Positions 21,446 to 31,961 of a stretch of DNA of 64,000 nucleotides are shown in pieces. A program made the position numbers and the translations under genes. The notes beneath the pieces were generated by a model. That model was not told where the DNA came from, ran no database searches, and was given only the letters and a program-made list of their open reading frames with translations. The first letter of the stretch is position 1; every line of letters begins with the position of its first letter. The stretch comes from Gautieria morchelliformis (taxonomy: Eukaryota > Basidiomycota > Agaricomycetes > Gomphales > Gomphaceae): contig WHVA01000083.1 of assembly GCA_015179125.1 (NCBI GenBank), positions 1 to 64,000 of the forward strand, in the 5' to 3' direction.

Positions 21446-23173
21446 ATGTTCAATCGCAACCGTGAAACTAAGGAGATACTCCGAGCGGCCACAGCAGAAA
21501 TGGAGGCTTTGGATGGCTATGTTGACGAGCGGGAAAAAGCAGGGACAACATCTTTGGAGATTGTGGAGACCGCGCGCGGCCGGTCAGGGGAGTAAGCTAT
21601 CCAACACAGAAATGGGTTGAGTAATCTGACAGCCACTTGCAAAGGGTGAAGAAATACCTCAAGCCTATCGAGGAAGAATTGAAGAAGAGGACATGGAGGA
21701 AAGCGACCACCGACGTTGGAACTGTCGAAGTTTTGCGGGAGCACATCGCCAAAACCAAGCGTGATTTTAAGGTGAGCGATCCCTTTGTCATTTTTGATCT
21801 ATGTGTGGAATAAGCTCGGCCGTCTCCAGGACGGATCTGATGATGAGATGAAACGTAAGTTTATATTTCTTGGTACTTGACAAGAAGTTGACTATCGTAA
21901 AGGGAAGGAGGTGAAGTGATTGGAATAGTGAACCACCGTTCCATCATTAAGTACTGACGATGGGATAGCTTGAAGCGCAAAAGCAGAAACGTAAGTCCAC
22001 ATTTCTTGTCGATTTCCATACTGCTGACTGTGCCGAAGGTAAAGAGGTAACAATCGCATTAGCGAGGCAACTTGTGCTTATTGACTAAGCGTTGATAGCT
22101 CGAAGAGAGAAAAAAAATGCTCATCAATAGGCCTATCATGGCCAACAGTGATATGTACGCGTTAATCTCCCAATGATTGACAGTCGTCTTCTCTGGGCAC
22201 TCCACTAGTTCCTATACTTGACACTTAATTTGCATTTTGCAGAGTGAAGAAGCTAGCCCAGGAATCGCCACCAACGAAGGGGAAATCCACGACCACCTCT
22301 CACTCACACTCCCCCTTTTCTCTCCAGGTCTCCTCTCCCCCGCCAGATCGAACGTCAACATCCTCAGGCCTTCCTCCACCACCTGGACGAGTAACTCGGT
22401 ATACGACACCAGCTGCAACGCAGCGAACTTCGACCGAATCTGGGCGTAGTAATCCCAGCTTTGATGTGGAGTCAGTTTCACAGGCCAGCAGCGAACGGTA
22501 GTAACATAGATCCAATACATATATCGAGCTAACTGTTGGCATTGTGATTCCCCTTGGACAGCCTTTCAATTCACAGCCGCAACACGGCGGAGAGTAATGC
22601 GACCTCTTTGAAACACGCGCCCTATGATGATAATGCCAGGAAGCCTGGTCATGTTCGTCATCAAACGGAGGCGTTTGGCCCCGACAGTTCACGAAGATAA
22701 GCACTCATCTCACCGACGATGTATTACACTTTCTGAGATGGAATTTATTGCCCACTATGGCTATGGTCACAGTGAAGCCAATCTCGGGCGTGTCGCATCC
22801 AGTAGTGGTTCTAGGAGGTAAGCATTGATGGATCCCGGGGGCAAAGTTCGTTTGCCAATCTTCACCTGTTCCAGGGACAGCCGTGGACAGCATGTCGGTC
22901 AAATTTCTAGGTCACACCACGGCGTCACGTCAGTAATGGTAGTCAGTCTGTGTCCGTAGCGTAACATTTAACAATTCGTCAAGCAGCGGTAGTCAGGCGC
23001 ACGCAGGTCCTTCAAACTACCAGCAAGGCCACAGTCTACAGACAACGTATGTCCAGCTCCTGCGGCGTCTTCTGCTTCTTACTCATATCTGTCAAAGGTT
23101 TTCGCTAGAACCGCTGTCTCGTGTCACGCATTCGGGGCATAGTGAGGAAGATACGGATGATGAGTACGAATAA
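21446..23173 (+). CDS. G3, coiled-coil protein gene with microexons
   Basis: The most readable G copy. Exons as read: 21446-21591 (MFNRNRETKEILRAATAEME), 21633-21771 (LKPIEEELKKRTWRKATTDV and TKRDFK), 21815-21854 (LGRLQDGSDDEMK), 21969-21990 (22 nt, LEAQKQK), 22099-22154 (LEERKKMLINRPIMANSD), 22243-22497 (KKLAQESPPTKGKS, Pro/Ser/Thr-rich), 22562-about 22698 (HSRNTAESNATSLKHAP), then Ser/Gln-rich exons (GPSNYQQGHS) and the acidic end EEDTDDEYE with the stop at 23171-23173. One donor near 22699 reads ATAAGC where G1 has GTAAGC, so splicing there may fail. Highly charged helices suggest a coiled coil; no catalytic motif, signal peptide or membrane segment was seen. Function unknown; paired head-to-head with the kinase K3. 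Confidence 0.6.
21969..21990 (+). other. 22-nt microexon of G3
   Basis: Acceptor GATAG before it and donor GTAAGT after it; encodes LEAQKQK plus one base. The counterpart in G1 is at 9295-9316. Confidence 0.65.
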
Positions 23174-23746
23174 CAGCGTGATTTCCACGAAAGGCCGTGC
23201 CGGCTGACCATTATGCTCAGATGAAAGGCCCGGGTGGTGGCACGGGTTCGGATGATAATTCTGTGCCGATAGTGACCTCAACTGCTCTACCGTGCGCTCA
23301 CCCGAATAGCTACCACTTGAGAAAGACCCTATTCCCTCTCTCTTATGCACCATGCCTATTCTCTAGCCTGATTCCCGTTGGCTATTTGTGTTTTGTCTCT
23401 TGGATCTAACATGCCCTCGAAATTTGAATATATGTCCCAGTGATAACATATATGGTTCTGACTATAAATTGACCTAATCAATGACAAGAAGTCACGAAAG
23501 GTCCTGAGTTCTCGATCCTGTTAGAGATCCAAGGGGTATGAACCGGTGACTTCGTTACCAGATGATGTACGCGTGCCTGGTCACCATCTATCTAATTTTC
23601 TCCCCTTGTCCGAGTCTGCATGTAGATGTATTTGCTCGCCGTCTCAGGCTGCATATGACACAGCGCGCCACACACACGCCAACTCCCTCGTCACATCCGC
23701 GCGGGCAAACACAGGACCACCTAGCACACGCCAGCAGTGAAGCGAA
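23174..23746. other. G3 3' flank up to the LINE-B insertion
   Basis: 23174-23560 is the inverted copy of the G 3' flank at 7650-8120 and 16190-16686. 23560-23746 has no counterpart that I recognise and no gene. Confidence 0.5.
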
Positions 23747-23759
23747 TGTCACGGCCGAC
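23747..23759. repeat. Target duplication of LINE-B, left
   Basis: TGTCACGGCCGAC, repeated exactly at 46069-46081 after the LINE-B poly-A tail. Confidence 0.9.
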
Positions 23760-23837
23760 CTTTCTGCCATAATTACCACCTTAGCTACGCTCAAAAAACA
23801 CTCTTTACATACATAACACCCACCAACCCTCGCGCTG

Positions 23838-24853
23838 ATGTCGAACGACGCGTCGACGAGCGGTGCGAGGGGCAGAAACACGCCCACGCGACGGGCACCA
23901 GCGCCTACGACCATGGCACAAGCGAACCTAGACACCCAAGGCCGAATCCAGCCCAGGACAACAATCAGCACAACGAAGGAGAAACAGCCAGAGCAGACGA
24001 AGCGAGTCGAGGTCCTGGGAGAGAAGAGGGTGCAGGCGGGACGGCCAGCCACAAGAGGTGCAGCGCAGGACCCAGAGTGCCTCACCAGGGAGGAGATAAG
24101 AGACTTACCGGGACAGGAGATCAGGGACTCCGATGAAGGTAGGATCTACCTTGAACGTACCTTGCTGACAGTTCCGGGCGCATCCTGGACGACCGACACG
24201 CTGTCCACCGCCATACTGCAAGTGACACAATACAAAGGAGTACCGCGGCAGGCTGTCAACGCGCTGCGGTCCATCGCATTCGTGATGGAAAGCATCGAGG
24301 ACGACACGAGATACGAGAGAGTTATGTGCCGAGTAAAAGAGAGTCTTGCAGCGGAAGGAAACGCTCTCTCAATCAAAGTGGCGGAGGCCACAGAAATGCT
24401 CGACAAAGCCACGGCAGCTGCGGATGCCACAGCCAAGCTATCCCGCCAGATCGCCGAGGACGCGGCGACGGCGGTGAAGACGATGCAGACGGCGTCGAAC
24501 ACGGTCGCCACCTCAGCAACAGATCAACGAAACCAGTACCTCCTATCGAGACGCGATGGTGAAGGTGGCGGACATCACGCAACGGGCACCGGCCAGCGCA
24601 CCCACCCTCGATGCCAGGGTCCGGGCGAGGGAAGGAATAAAGCAGAGACAAGTCCTGGTGGATGCTGCGGCCCTGGGGGAGCGCATACTGGCAGAAATGG
24701 ACAACGCCGGCCTGATGACCCGGGCGAACGAAATCATCAGCGCTATGGACACGGAAGGGGTCCGCACTGTTATTAGCACGAGGAGACTCACGAACGGAGG
24801 GGTGCTATTCGAGCTCAATGACGAGGCAGCGGCGAGGTGGCTCAACGGAGCTG
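23838..24853 (+). pseudogene. LINE-B ORF1, N-terminal part
   Basis: The first part of the RNA-binding ORF1 protein, starting MSNDASTSGARGRNTPTRRA. It is rich in Arg/Pro at first, then has an alanine-rich helical, coiled-coil-like stretch (ATEMLDKATAAADATAKLSR). One frameshift lies near 24525-24535, after which the reading continues as MVKVADITQRAPASAP to ARWLNGA, where LINE-A is inserted. The reading resumes in register at 40799. Confidence 0.8.
24844..24853. repeat. Target duplication of LINE-A, left
   Basis: AACGGAGCTG in LINE-B ORF1, repeated at 40789-40798 after the LINE-A tail; the first A or two may belong to the tail. Confidence 0.85.
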
Positions 24854-25002
24854 GAAAAACTTTCTCACGCTAACCACATCCACCAAAATACTCCAAACTC
24901 ATTTTCTCGAACACACACTACATAAAGCGATAGCTAGAGACCATCTAGCGATCGTCGTACAGAGTAGACAAGCTTCTCCAAAAACAAGCAAACAAAAAGA
25001 CC

Positions 25003-26242
25003 ATGCCGAGTACCACAGACCCGGCGATGCCTGCCACGTCACAAGGCCAGGGGACCCGAACCAGAGCATCGAACCAACCTGCTCACTCAAGGAGCAAGGC
25101 GGAACTGCTTACGGACCCTAGCTCATCCATACAGAGCAAAGAAAACGCACGAGCGTTCCTCGACAGGAACGGCTTCCTTCCCAAAGACGACACGCCATCG
25201 CTCAAACAGATCGGCTATGTTTTGCTGTCCATAGCACACAGCCCAGGCGCGAAACTGGTACAGGAAGGGGCAAGGGCGGTCGCGATGGTCCTAATGGACA
25301 GCGCAGCAAAAAGCACGGCGGACACAACGGTGCAGTATGTCGAAAAGAGTCTGGCCGCTGTCTTCGACAGGCTAAGCGACGCGGCCAACACCGCCAAGGA
25401 AGCTATGGTGACGCTGAGGACAACGGCAGAGCAGGCACAGAAGGTGGTGGGAGAGGCGAGTGAGGCACACCGCATGTGAGAGGAAGGTGCAGGAGGGGCA
25501 ACAACGGCAGGCACAACGTACACGGCGGCCCTACGGGGCAACGTCCCACTATCCCACCCAAGCAACCTAGCAAAAGCAAAAGCAAGGGAGTGCCAAGTGC
25601 TGATTGATAAGGAGCCCAGCGCGGAACAAAACGCGTTAGCAACACTATCAGAGTGGGAGATAGTTACCAAGGCTAACAAAGCCATGGCCCCACTTGGGGA
25701 ACTCAAAGGAGACACAGAGGTAATTTTCATCGGGGCCAAAATACTAACGAACGGGGGAGTCGTACTAGATCTCAGCAAGCCGCAAGGAGCGAAGTGGATC
25801 CAAGCGCATAGGGAGGCGTTCATAGAGAAGTTCAGCGGCACATCCATGGTGAAAGATAGAGCAGTATCTGTGCTTGTGGAGTATGTACCGATCAACCACT
25901 CACCTGAAGCTCTAGCAGAACACAGGAAAATCGAACGAGATTCCAAAATACCGGCTGACAGCCTCGTGGCGACTCGATGGATAAAGCCCACCCATAGATG
26001 AACAGAAGGCCAACGGTCGGCGCACCTGATAGCGAGATTCGCCACCACCGAGGCGGCCAATATAGCTATCAGGGACGGGATGATAGTGGTGGGGAAGCGA
26101 GTGTGGGCGAGGAGGATGAGACGCAAGCCCCGCCGCTGCCTCAAATGCCAAAGATACAATGCGAGGCACATGGCGGCGGAATGCGAAGGACAGGAGACAT
26201 GCGGCACATGCGGGAAAAGCCATAAGACGACAGAGTGTGACA
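25003..26242 (+). pseudogene. LINE-A ORF1 (zinc-knuckle protein), truncated
   Basis: Starts MPSTTDPAMPATSQGQGTRT and stays in a single frame up to the gypsy boundary, apart from two in-frame TGA codons (25477-25479 and 25999-26001). Similar to LINE-C ORF1 throughout: AELLTDPSSSIQSKENARAF, AALRGNVPLSHPSNLAKAKA, FSGTSMVKDRAVSVLVEYVP. Two zinc-knuckle-like blocks remain near the end (CLKCQRYNARHMAAEC and CGTCGKSHKTTEC). In this family ORF1 binds the element RNA. The third, aspartate-rich tail seen in LINE-C is lost. Confidence 0.85.
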
Positions 26243-27324
26243 TGATGGGTTGGCGGGAATCTGAGGTGGGATTGGCGGTGGAGGACCGCCTGGGGGACCG
26301 CCGGGTGGGCCGCCATGAGGGCCGCCTGGAGGTGGTCCTGGTGGAGGTGGTGGTGGTGGAGCTGGGCGTCGGAATGATGCTGCTGTTTGTTCGCCGCTGC
26401 TACTCGTCGAATTTCTGTCATAGTCGGGATTGTCGTCGGGATTAGCGTTGGGAACTTCTTCGAATCGTTGCGGAAAAGCATCGGAGAGCTCATCGTCAGA
26501 ACGAGAGCTACCGGAGGGTTCCGCGTGCCTTGGTGCTGCGGATCTAAGGCTGCCAAAATAAGAGAGAGCTTCGACAGCTCCTGCTCGAGCTGAAGTAGCT
26601 GTGGTACGAGGAGGCATAGTGATAGTTATCGGGTGGGAATCAGATAATACTGTTACGTATCGAGATTTCCGCTAAGTCAGAACTGGAAAGGACAGCGGCT
26701 TCAACTTATAGGTTGCACCCCCAATGAACTATCGTCCTAAGTATTTCAGAATTGAGTTGGAAGTCGGAAAGTACTGAGCCAAAGGTTTGGTCGGAACTTG
26801 GGTCGGAATGACGGAAGGCGGAGAGAGACTGAGATCTTGCTAGACTCGCTGTGCTAAGAACAGGAGATGGAGCGAAGGAAATCAAGTATCGAAGGTGATT
26901 ATCTGATTGCAGAATAACAGACATACATGAGGGGGTTTTATACAAAGCGCAGAACAACAAGTAATGGTATGGTACTAAGCAAGTTCCGGAGGAAGCGGAA
27001 GTCGAGTAGACAATGTGTGGGAACTAACTATTGGGAACAATGGGACTACAAGGGGGGTTCAGGGTAAGGTAGAACAATGGCAAAGAACAAGGGGTCGGGA
27101 AAACATATCTGACAACGAACTACAAGGGTGACCGGATATGTGGTTTTGATGGACGATGAAACGGGTCCGGTGGGTCCGAGTAATAGAGTCGAAAGAACAA
27201 GGGAGTAGAACAATGGGCGGAATGTCGGAAATGTCGGAGGGGTGGAAAGTGTTGCGGAAGTATCTGAGGGGCGGAAGGTGTGGCGGAACTGAGGGTCGGA
27301 AGTCGGAAATGAACAGTTGTAACA
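26243..27324 (-). mobile_element. Gypsy-2 fragment: LTR plus start of gag
   Basis: A fossil Ty3/gypsy piece on the minus strand: an LTR at 26651-27324 (674 bp, TGTTAC...GTAACA), a short leader, then the beginning of a gag-like frame at 26617 (MPPRTTATSARAGAVE, then a Pro/Gly-rich stretch). It stops where LINE-A ORF1 begins, so it is incomplete. It sits in the gag of the neighbouring Gypsy-1 piece. The same LTR family is at 1-259. Confidence 0.75.
26651..27324 (-). repeat. Gypsy-2 LTR
   Basis: A 674-bp LTR with short inverted ends (TGTTAC/GTAACA), next to the start of a gag frame; built of many CGGAAxTCGGAA-like words. A fossil. Confidence 0.75.
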
Positions 27325-29185
27325 ATCTGTTGGCAAGGTGGTTTACTTTCAAAATCCACTGCGCTAAAGTATCTGGATTACCATCCCATTCTGGAACGAT
27401 TTCCGGACGCAGCTTATTATCAAAGTAAGCTTCAGTCTTGCTTTGTCTGTGACTGGTGTCATGATCAACTAGTCTTTTTCTAAAGCCATCCCCCCTGCCT
27501 GGACTAGGCTTTCTACCATCTCCATTGTCACTGTCATCCCCGTCATCTCCTGGTGGACCTCCACCTGCATTACCCAAAGGCTGGCCATCATTGTTGTCTG
27601 AAGGTCTAGCCATTGGCCGAGGTACTTTAGGTGATTCTGAAGTATCCGAGTCTGATGAGCTATTGTCATCATCAGGAGGTTTCTTGTCTCTAAGAATTGC
27701 TTCGAACTTAGAAACTGGATAGGAATGAGTGGGAACCATAGGAGTAGGTGTCTCTGGTACACTGAAGATGGTTTGTCTTCTAGTGTGCTTGGAGGGATTA
27801 AACATCTCATCTAAACCTTCAGAATTCGAAAGCTTGGTTGGATTCTGATGGTAAGGTGAAGTGATGACCGAAGAAAGATGAGGGCCTCTGTTGTAGGCTA
27901 CTGACTGTCTACGCTTGATCTGCTGATGGTCTACTGGACTATCCGTACTAAATCCCACTCTTGGAATAGTAGTTTGGGAAGTTCTAGGTATTCTCATCTG
28001 CTCTCGAGTAGGGTCTGTAGGCATAGCCATGTGCGGAGGAGACTCTCTTGTAATAGAGCTTTCAGCAACAACTGAATGTGTTTTAGCTCCATCAAACAGT
28101 TGATCGGCTAGGCATTTTCTTGAATATGCTACATGAGCTGCATGATACCTCTTGCAGAACATATCCATGTTATTAGGATTGCTAGGGACAGAAGGAAAAG
28201 CTGGCGAAGATATATTATCTTTGGAAGCGAGCCTGTATGTTCCTTTGTCTTTTGCTACAATATCCCAATAAAATGCTATGAAGTTTTCTGCATCTTCACG
28301 CAAGGTGACACAGAGCATTTCAATGTCTTGTAAGCGCCATATAGAATCATTGGACCATTCCTGTGGCAATGTAGGAATTCTAGGTGCTGGTAATGAAAGT
28401 GCAACTAGTGTTCCTTGCCTTCGTTCAGCAATTCTGGTCAAGGTAGAAACCAGATATTCGTACTTGCTTTTGTCAAACTGATACCCTATCACTCCTTTGT
28501 CAAAAGACTGAGCAGGGTGAGCAGTTAGAGCCGAGTCTAGGATCATAAGCTCATGCCGGAACAATCTGTCCGCGCAAGGTGCAAGAGCTCTGAAGCCTGG
28601 AGCTGCAGTTCTGTCAAGTACATTTTCCGCAATGCTGAGAAGTTCATCCCTTCTTTCCCATAGCTTATCATCTTCTCTGACTAGCTTTCTGCTACCAGCG
28701 GTTTTAAACACTGGATGAGATGACACATCAAGTAGATACATGGGCGGAAGAGGACCAGGAAGTAAAGGGCCATTGAAATCCCAGTCAACTGTGTTGGCAG
28801 GTTGGACTTCAGGTGATTCCGAGCGATAGCTTGCTTGCCTACCAGTTTGGCATAGAAGCGCTGGATCTTCTACCATACGAGTAGTAGGGCTTGTTGACCT
28901 CTCATGAACCATTGGGGAAGGCATTAGTGAGGGGGGTTTAACAGGTGTTTGCGTTGGGGTGCTGTAAGCAGACATCTGTAGTCTTGGTTTACCGGTTTGT
29001 ATGTCTCTTGGAAGGTAAACTTCGAATCGAGGGTTTGTATGAGTAGGAGTAGAGGTAGGTTTAAGATAAGGAGGAGGAGAAGATGGATTAGAAACCGCTT
29101 CAGATCTTGGTAAGTAACCTTCTTCTGAAATGTTTTCTGATGACTTGGCAAGCGAACCCGAAACCAAGGTAATCGATTTAGCCAC
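27325..29185 (-). pseudogene. Gypsy-1 gag region, first part
   Basis: A long frame downstream of the LTR and primer-site region: a Ser/Pro-rich N-terminal part, a helical middle (ERRDELLSIAENVLDRTA), an acidic Asp/Ser run, and the start of the capsid-type domain (RPEIVPEWDGNPDTLAQWIL). It is cut off by the Gypsy-2 LTR. A fossil. Confidence 0.7.
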
Positions 29186-29252
29186 AGTGACCTTGACCTA
29201 TCTAGTGCAATCAGCTAAGCAACTGCTAAGTGATTCCCAGAACGTCCACCAC

Positions 29253-30676
29253 TGTTTTGGAACCCGTTGAACTAAATGTAAAACTGTCGTGTTAAACACA
29301 ATTCTAAAGTTCAATCAGAGATTTGACTTTACAAGCACATGCAAGCTTCGAAACTATTTTAACGGAGAACCCAATTAAGAAATTATACTCCGGTGAACAA
29401 TCAGAATCAGTATTGGTACAGGAAGTGTAGCAATAGAGATTTAACTGAACACGTGTAGTTCTTAGATTGTGCAATACTTTGTGAGGTCAAAGAATGTTAT
29501 TAGGCGTCCAAGGGTCCAGATACTTTAAGGGGGAAAGCTACCTAGAGTCTTAGGACCGCGGGTCGAGTGAATTAAAGACAACAATAATCCCCAAGACGTG
29601 AAAAGATAGTTCTGCGCTTGAACTCTTCCTCAGTTCAAGTATGTCACTATTCTTGTGGCTTTTCTGGTTTTCCAACTCAACAAACGTAGGATATTAACTC
29701 ACTTACCCTGAGTTAGGTTAATATCTGCAGTGCGTTGATTGATCAAGAAAGAGCAATTACTCAAAAGGCTATTAACCCACTTAACTCAGAGTTAAGTTAA
29801 TAATCTATTGTGTGAATTGAATAACTAATAACCAAGTCTATTAGATCACTGCTCAGAGTGGCGTCTAATGGTAAAGGATTACTAATCAGTTACTCTTAGT
29901 AATGTTGCTGTTCGCAGCATGATTAGTCAGAGCCTGCTGCAATTAAAATAGAGCACTCTTGTACTTCTCAGAGCCAATCAGAGTTGCTGCAATCTTAGAC
30001 TGTAGCCAAGTCAGTGAGCCAGTACTTCGGTACAAGGCTGTGTTGAAGTCACACTTCAGTTACTCAAGGTATGAGTGGTTTGGGTGAAAGATGATTGATT
30101 GCTTCACTGCTAAAACTGCAGGCTATTTATACTGTATCTATCTAGCTTATGTAACTACTGCTAGGAACCTTGTAGAGGCTTCTACTACTGTGAAGAACCT
30201 TGTGGAAGCTTAGAGAAGCTTCAGGAAAGGTTTGGAAACTATTGGAAGGCTGTGGAAGGTTCTATTGCTATATTGGGTTAAAGTCACAGCTCTGTGACAG
30301 TAAAGCTAAGAGTATGTAAGAAACTCCCACGCTCATGTGATTATCATGTGACGAAGGAAAGTCATGTGACTTCATGCTGGATTGAGGTCATGTGACTGTG
30401 TCATGTGATTGTCAGGTGACCGTAGATAATCAAGTGACTTTGAGGTCAGGTGATTGTCAGGTGACTGTGGATGATCAGGTGACTTTGAGCTGTTTTTGAG
30501 GTCATGTGATAGTCATGTGACCGTGGGGGATTCTTAGCTAAACTATCTATCTTGTGGACCCAATGTGAGTGTAGCATAGAAATATTAATACAACCTTTCT
30601 TGAGGACATTTGAAACTAATTAACTACCTAGTAAGTGTTCATAAATAGGTAGCTACTTTGTGGACGATCCCTAACA
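29253..30676 (-). repeat. Gypsy-1 LTR, complete
   Basis: A 1424-bp LTR with minus-strand ends TGTTAGGG and CCAAAACA. A purine tract (AAAGGGGGGATAG) lies immediately upstream on the minus strand and a primer-site-like TGGTGGACGTTC immediately downstream. It contains tandem motifs related to TCATGTGAC/TCAGGTGAC near 30330-30520. It works as the 3' LTR of the pol part and the 5' LTR of the gag part. Confidence 0.8.
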
Positions 30677-30893
30677 CTATCCCCCCTTTCAAATGTTCGC
30701 TTTAGACCAATTCTACATCTTCAAAATTCACTGAAGAATTCCTGGAAGGTGCTGGTGTCGCAGGGTACTGGTCAGAGTTGATGCGAGTATTGAAAGATGG
30801 TTTTGGAGACAAGTAGTCGATAGTAGAAGGATGAATAAAATAGGGATAACCGAGGGCGGCCTGTTCTTCGAATAGCTGCGCAAAGGAAGGCTG

Positions 30894-31775
30894 TCATTTA
30901 ATGACTTGCTTGTTATGGTTGTTATGCTCGGTGTCAATGACAGGATGGATAGAGGAACAGTGAGCTTTGTTAGAAGATTCTCCCTTGAGAGTCGAATTGC
31001 TAGGAGATGAGTCACGAGTTCTCTTGCAGCTCTGTCGCTCCGTACGGACTCCAAGAGTGTAAGCTTTTGGTTCAAGCCAATGCTCACGTTCGGCTTTGTT
31101 GGAAATAGTCGTAGTATAACGGGTACAAGTGTTGAAACTCATATCTTCGCTGTAACGACGTCTGAGGGCCTCATAGAAGGGAAACTTTGTGGTAAGGTCC
31201 ATGTATGCGTCATCATCATCGTCCTTGATGCTGAGCAAGGTCTTGCCAGGTTCAAGAGGCCACTTCCAGGTGCAGTCCTCGAGATAGACGCAGTTTTCTT
31301 TTGCTTTAGCAGTCCACGCAGTGAGTTGATGGCTCGTCTGCTGCCACCTTTCAATCCATGACTCTATTTCGCTTTTCTCTCCAGGGATTTTCAAGAAATT
31401 GAAAGCGAGGTAATTGTCGGGTGGAATGGGAGCGCGTATCATGCTGATTTCGTGATATTTTTCGTCAGGAATGGTGAGTGGGAGTGTATTGGAATCAACA
31501 TCTCCTTTCCAGCCTGCGGCGGCGGCAAGGATGTATCGACACTTCATGCGCACGGCTTCCCAGATACTGTCTGCAAGTTCAGGACGGAGGTAGACATAAG
31601 TCTTTCCGAATAGGAAGACAGTCGTCTAGTCGTGATGTCCAGGTTTGTAGTATTCAAAGTTGTCGGTGTGCTGGAACTCGAACTGAGGCATGGACACCGT
31701 GGCTTGAACAACTTTGTCTCCATCGTGTGAGAGTTGGTAGTCAATTGATGTTACAGGTGGGAAAAGAGACATGGA
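30894..31775 (-). pseudogene. Extra ORF between integrase and LTR of Gypsy-1
   Basis: A coding-like region in the position where some Ty3/gypsy elements carry a third gene. Readable pieces include MSLFPPVTSIDYQLSHDGDK near its start, ECRYILAAAAG-like sequence near 31540 and ESWIERWQQTSHQLTAWTAK further on, with a basic Ser-rich end. I see no signal peptide, furin-like site or membrane segment, so it does not look like an envelope protein. Identity unknown. A broken fossil. Confidence 0.5.
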
Positions 31776-31961
31776 GAGAGATGGATAAGATTTCGATTGA
31801 GTGATGCTAGATAAGTTGAGAGACTGTTTTTTGGATTTTTCAAGAGTTCTTTCTAATTTTTATGCGTTTTCTTGGACTAGATAATTATATTCGTACACCG
31901 TTTTTTCAAGACACGAAAACTGAGAGAAGGTTCTAGGTGAGTCTGATCAGCTCTAGAGTCT

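Noticed and set aside
23546-24085. Frames on both strands around the LINE-B 5' end as host genes
   Set aside because: They overlap the target duplication and LINE-B ORF1; only the ORF1 frame shows family similarity.
26080-26593. Plus-strand frames running from LINE-A ORF1 into 26.6 kb
   Set aside because: Past 26243 they are the antisense of the Gypsy-2 gag start.
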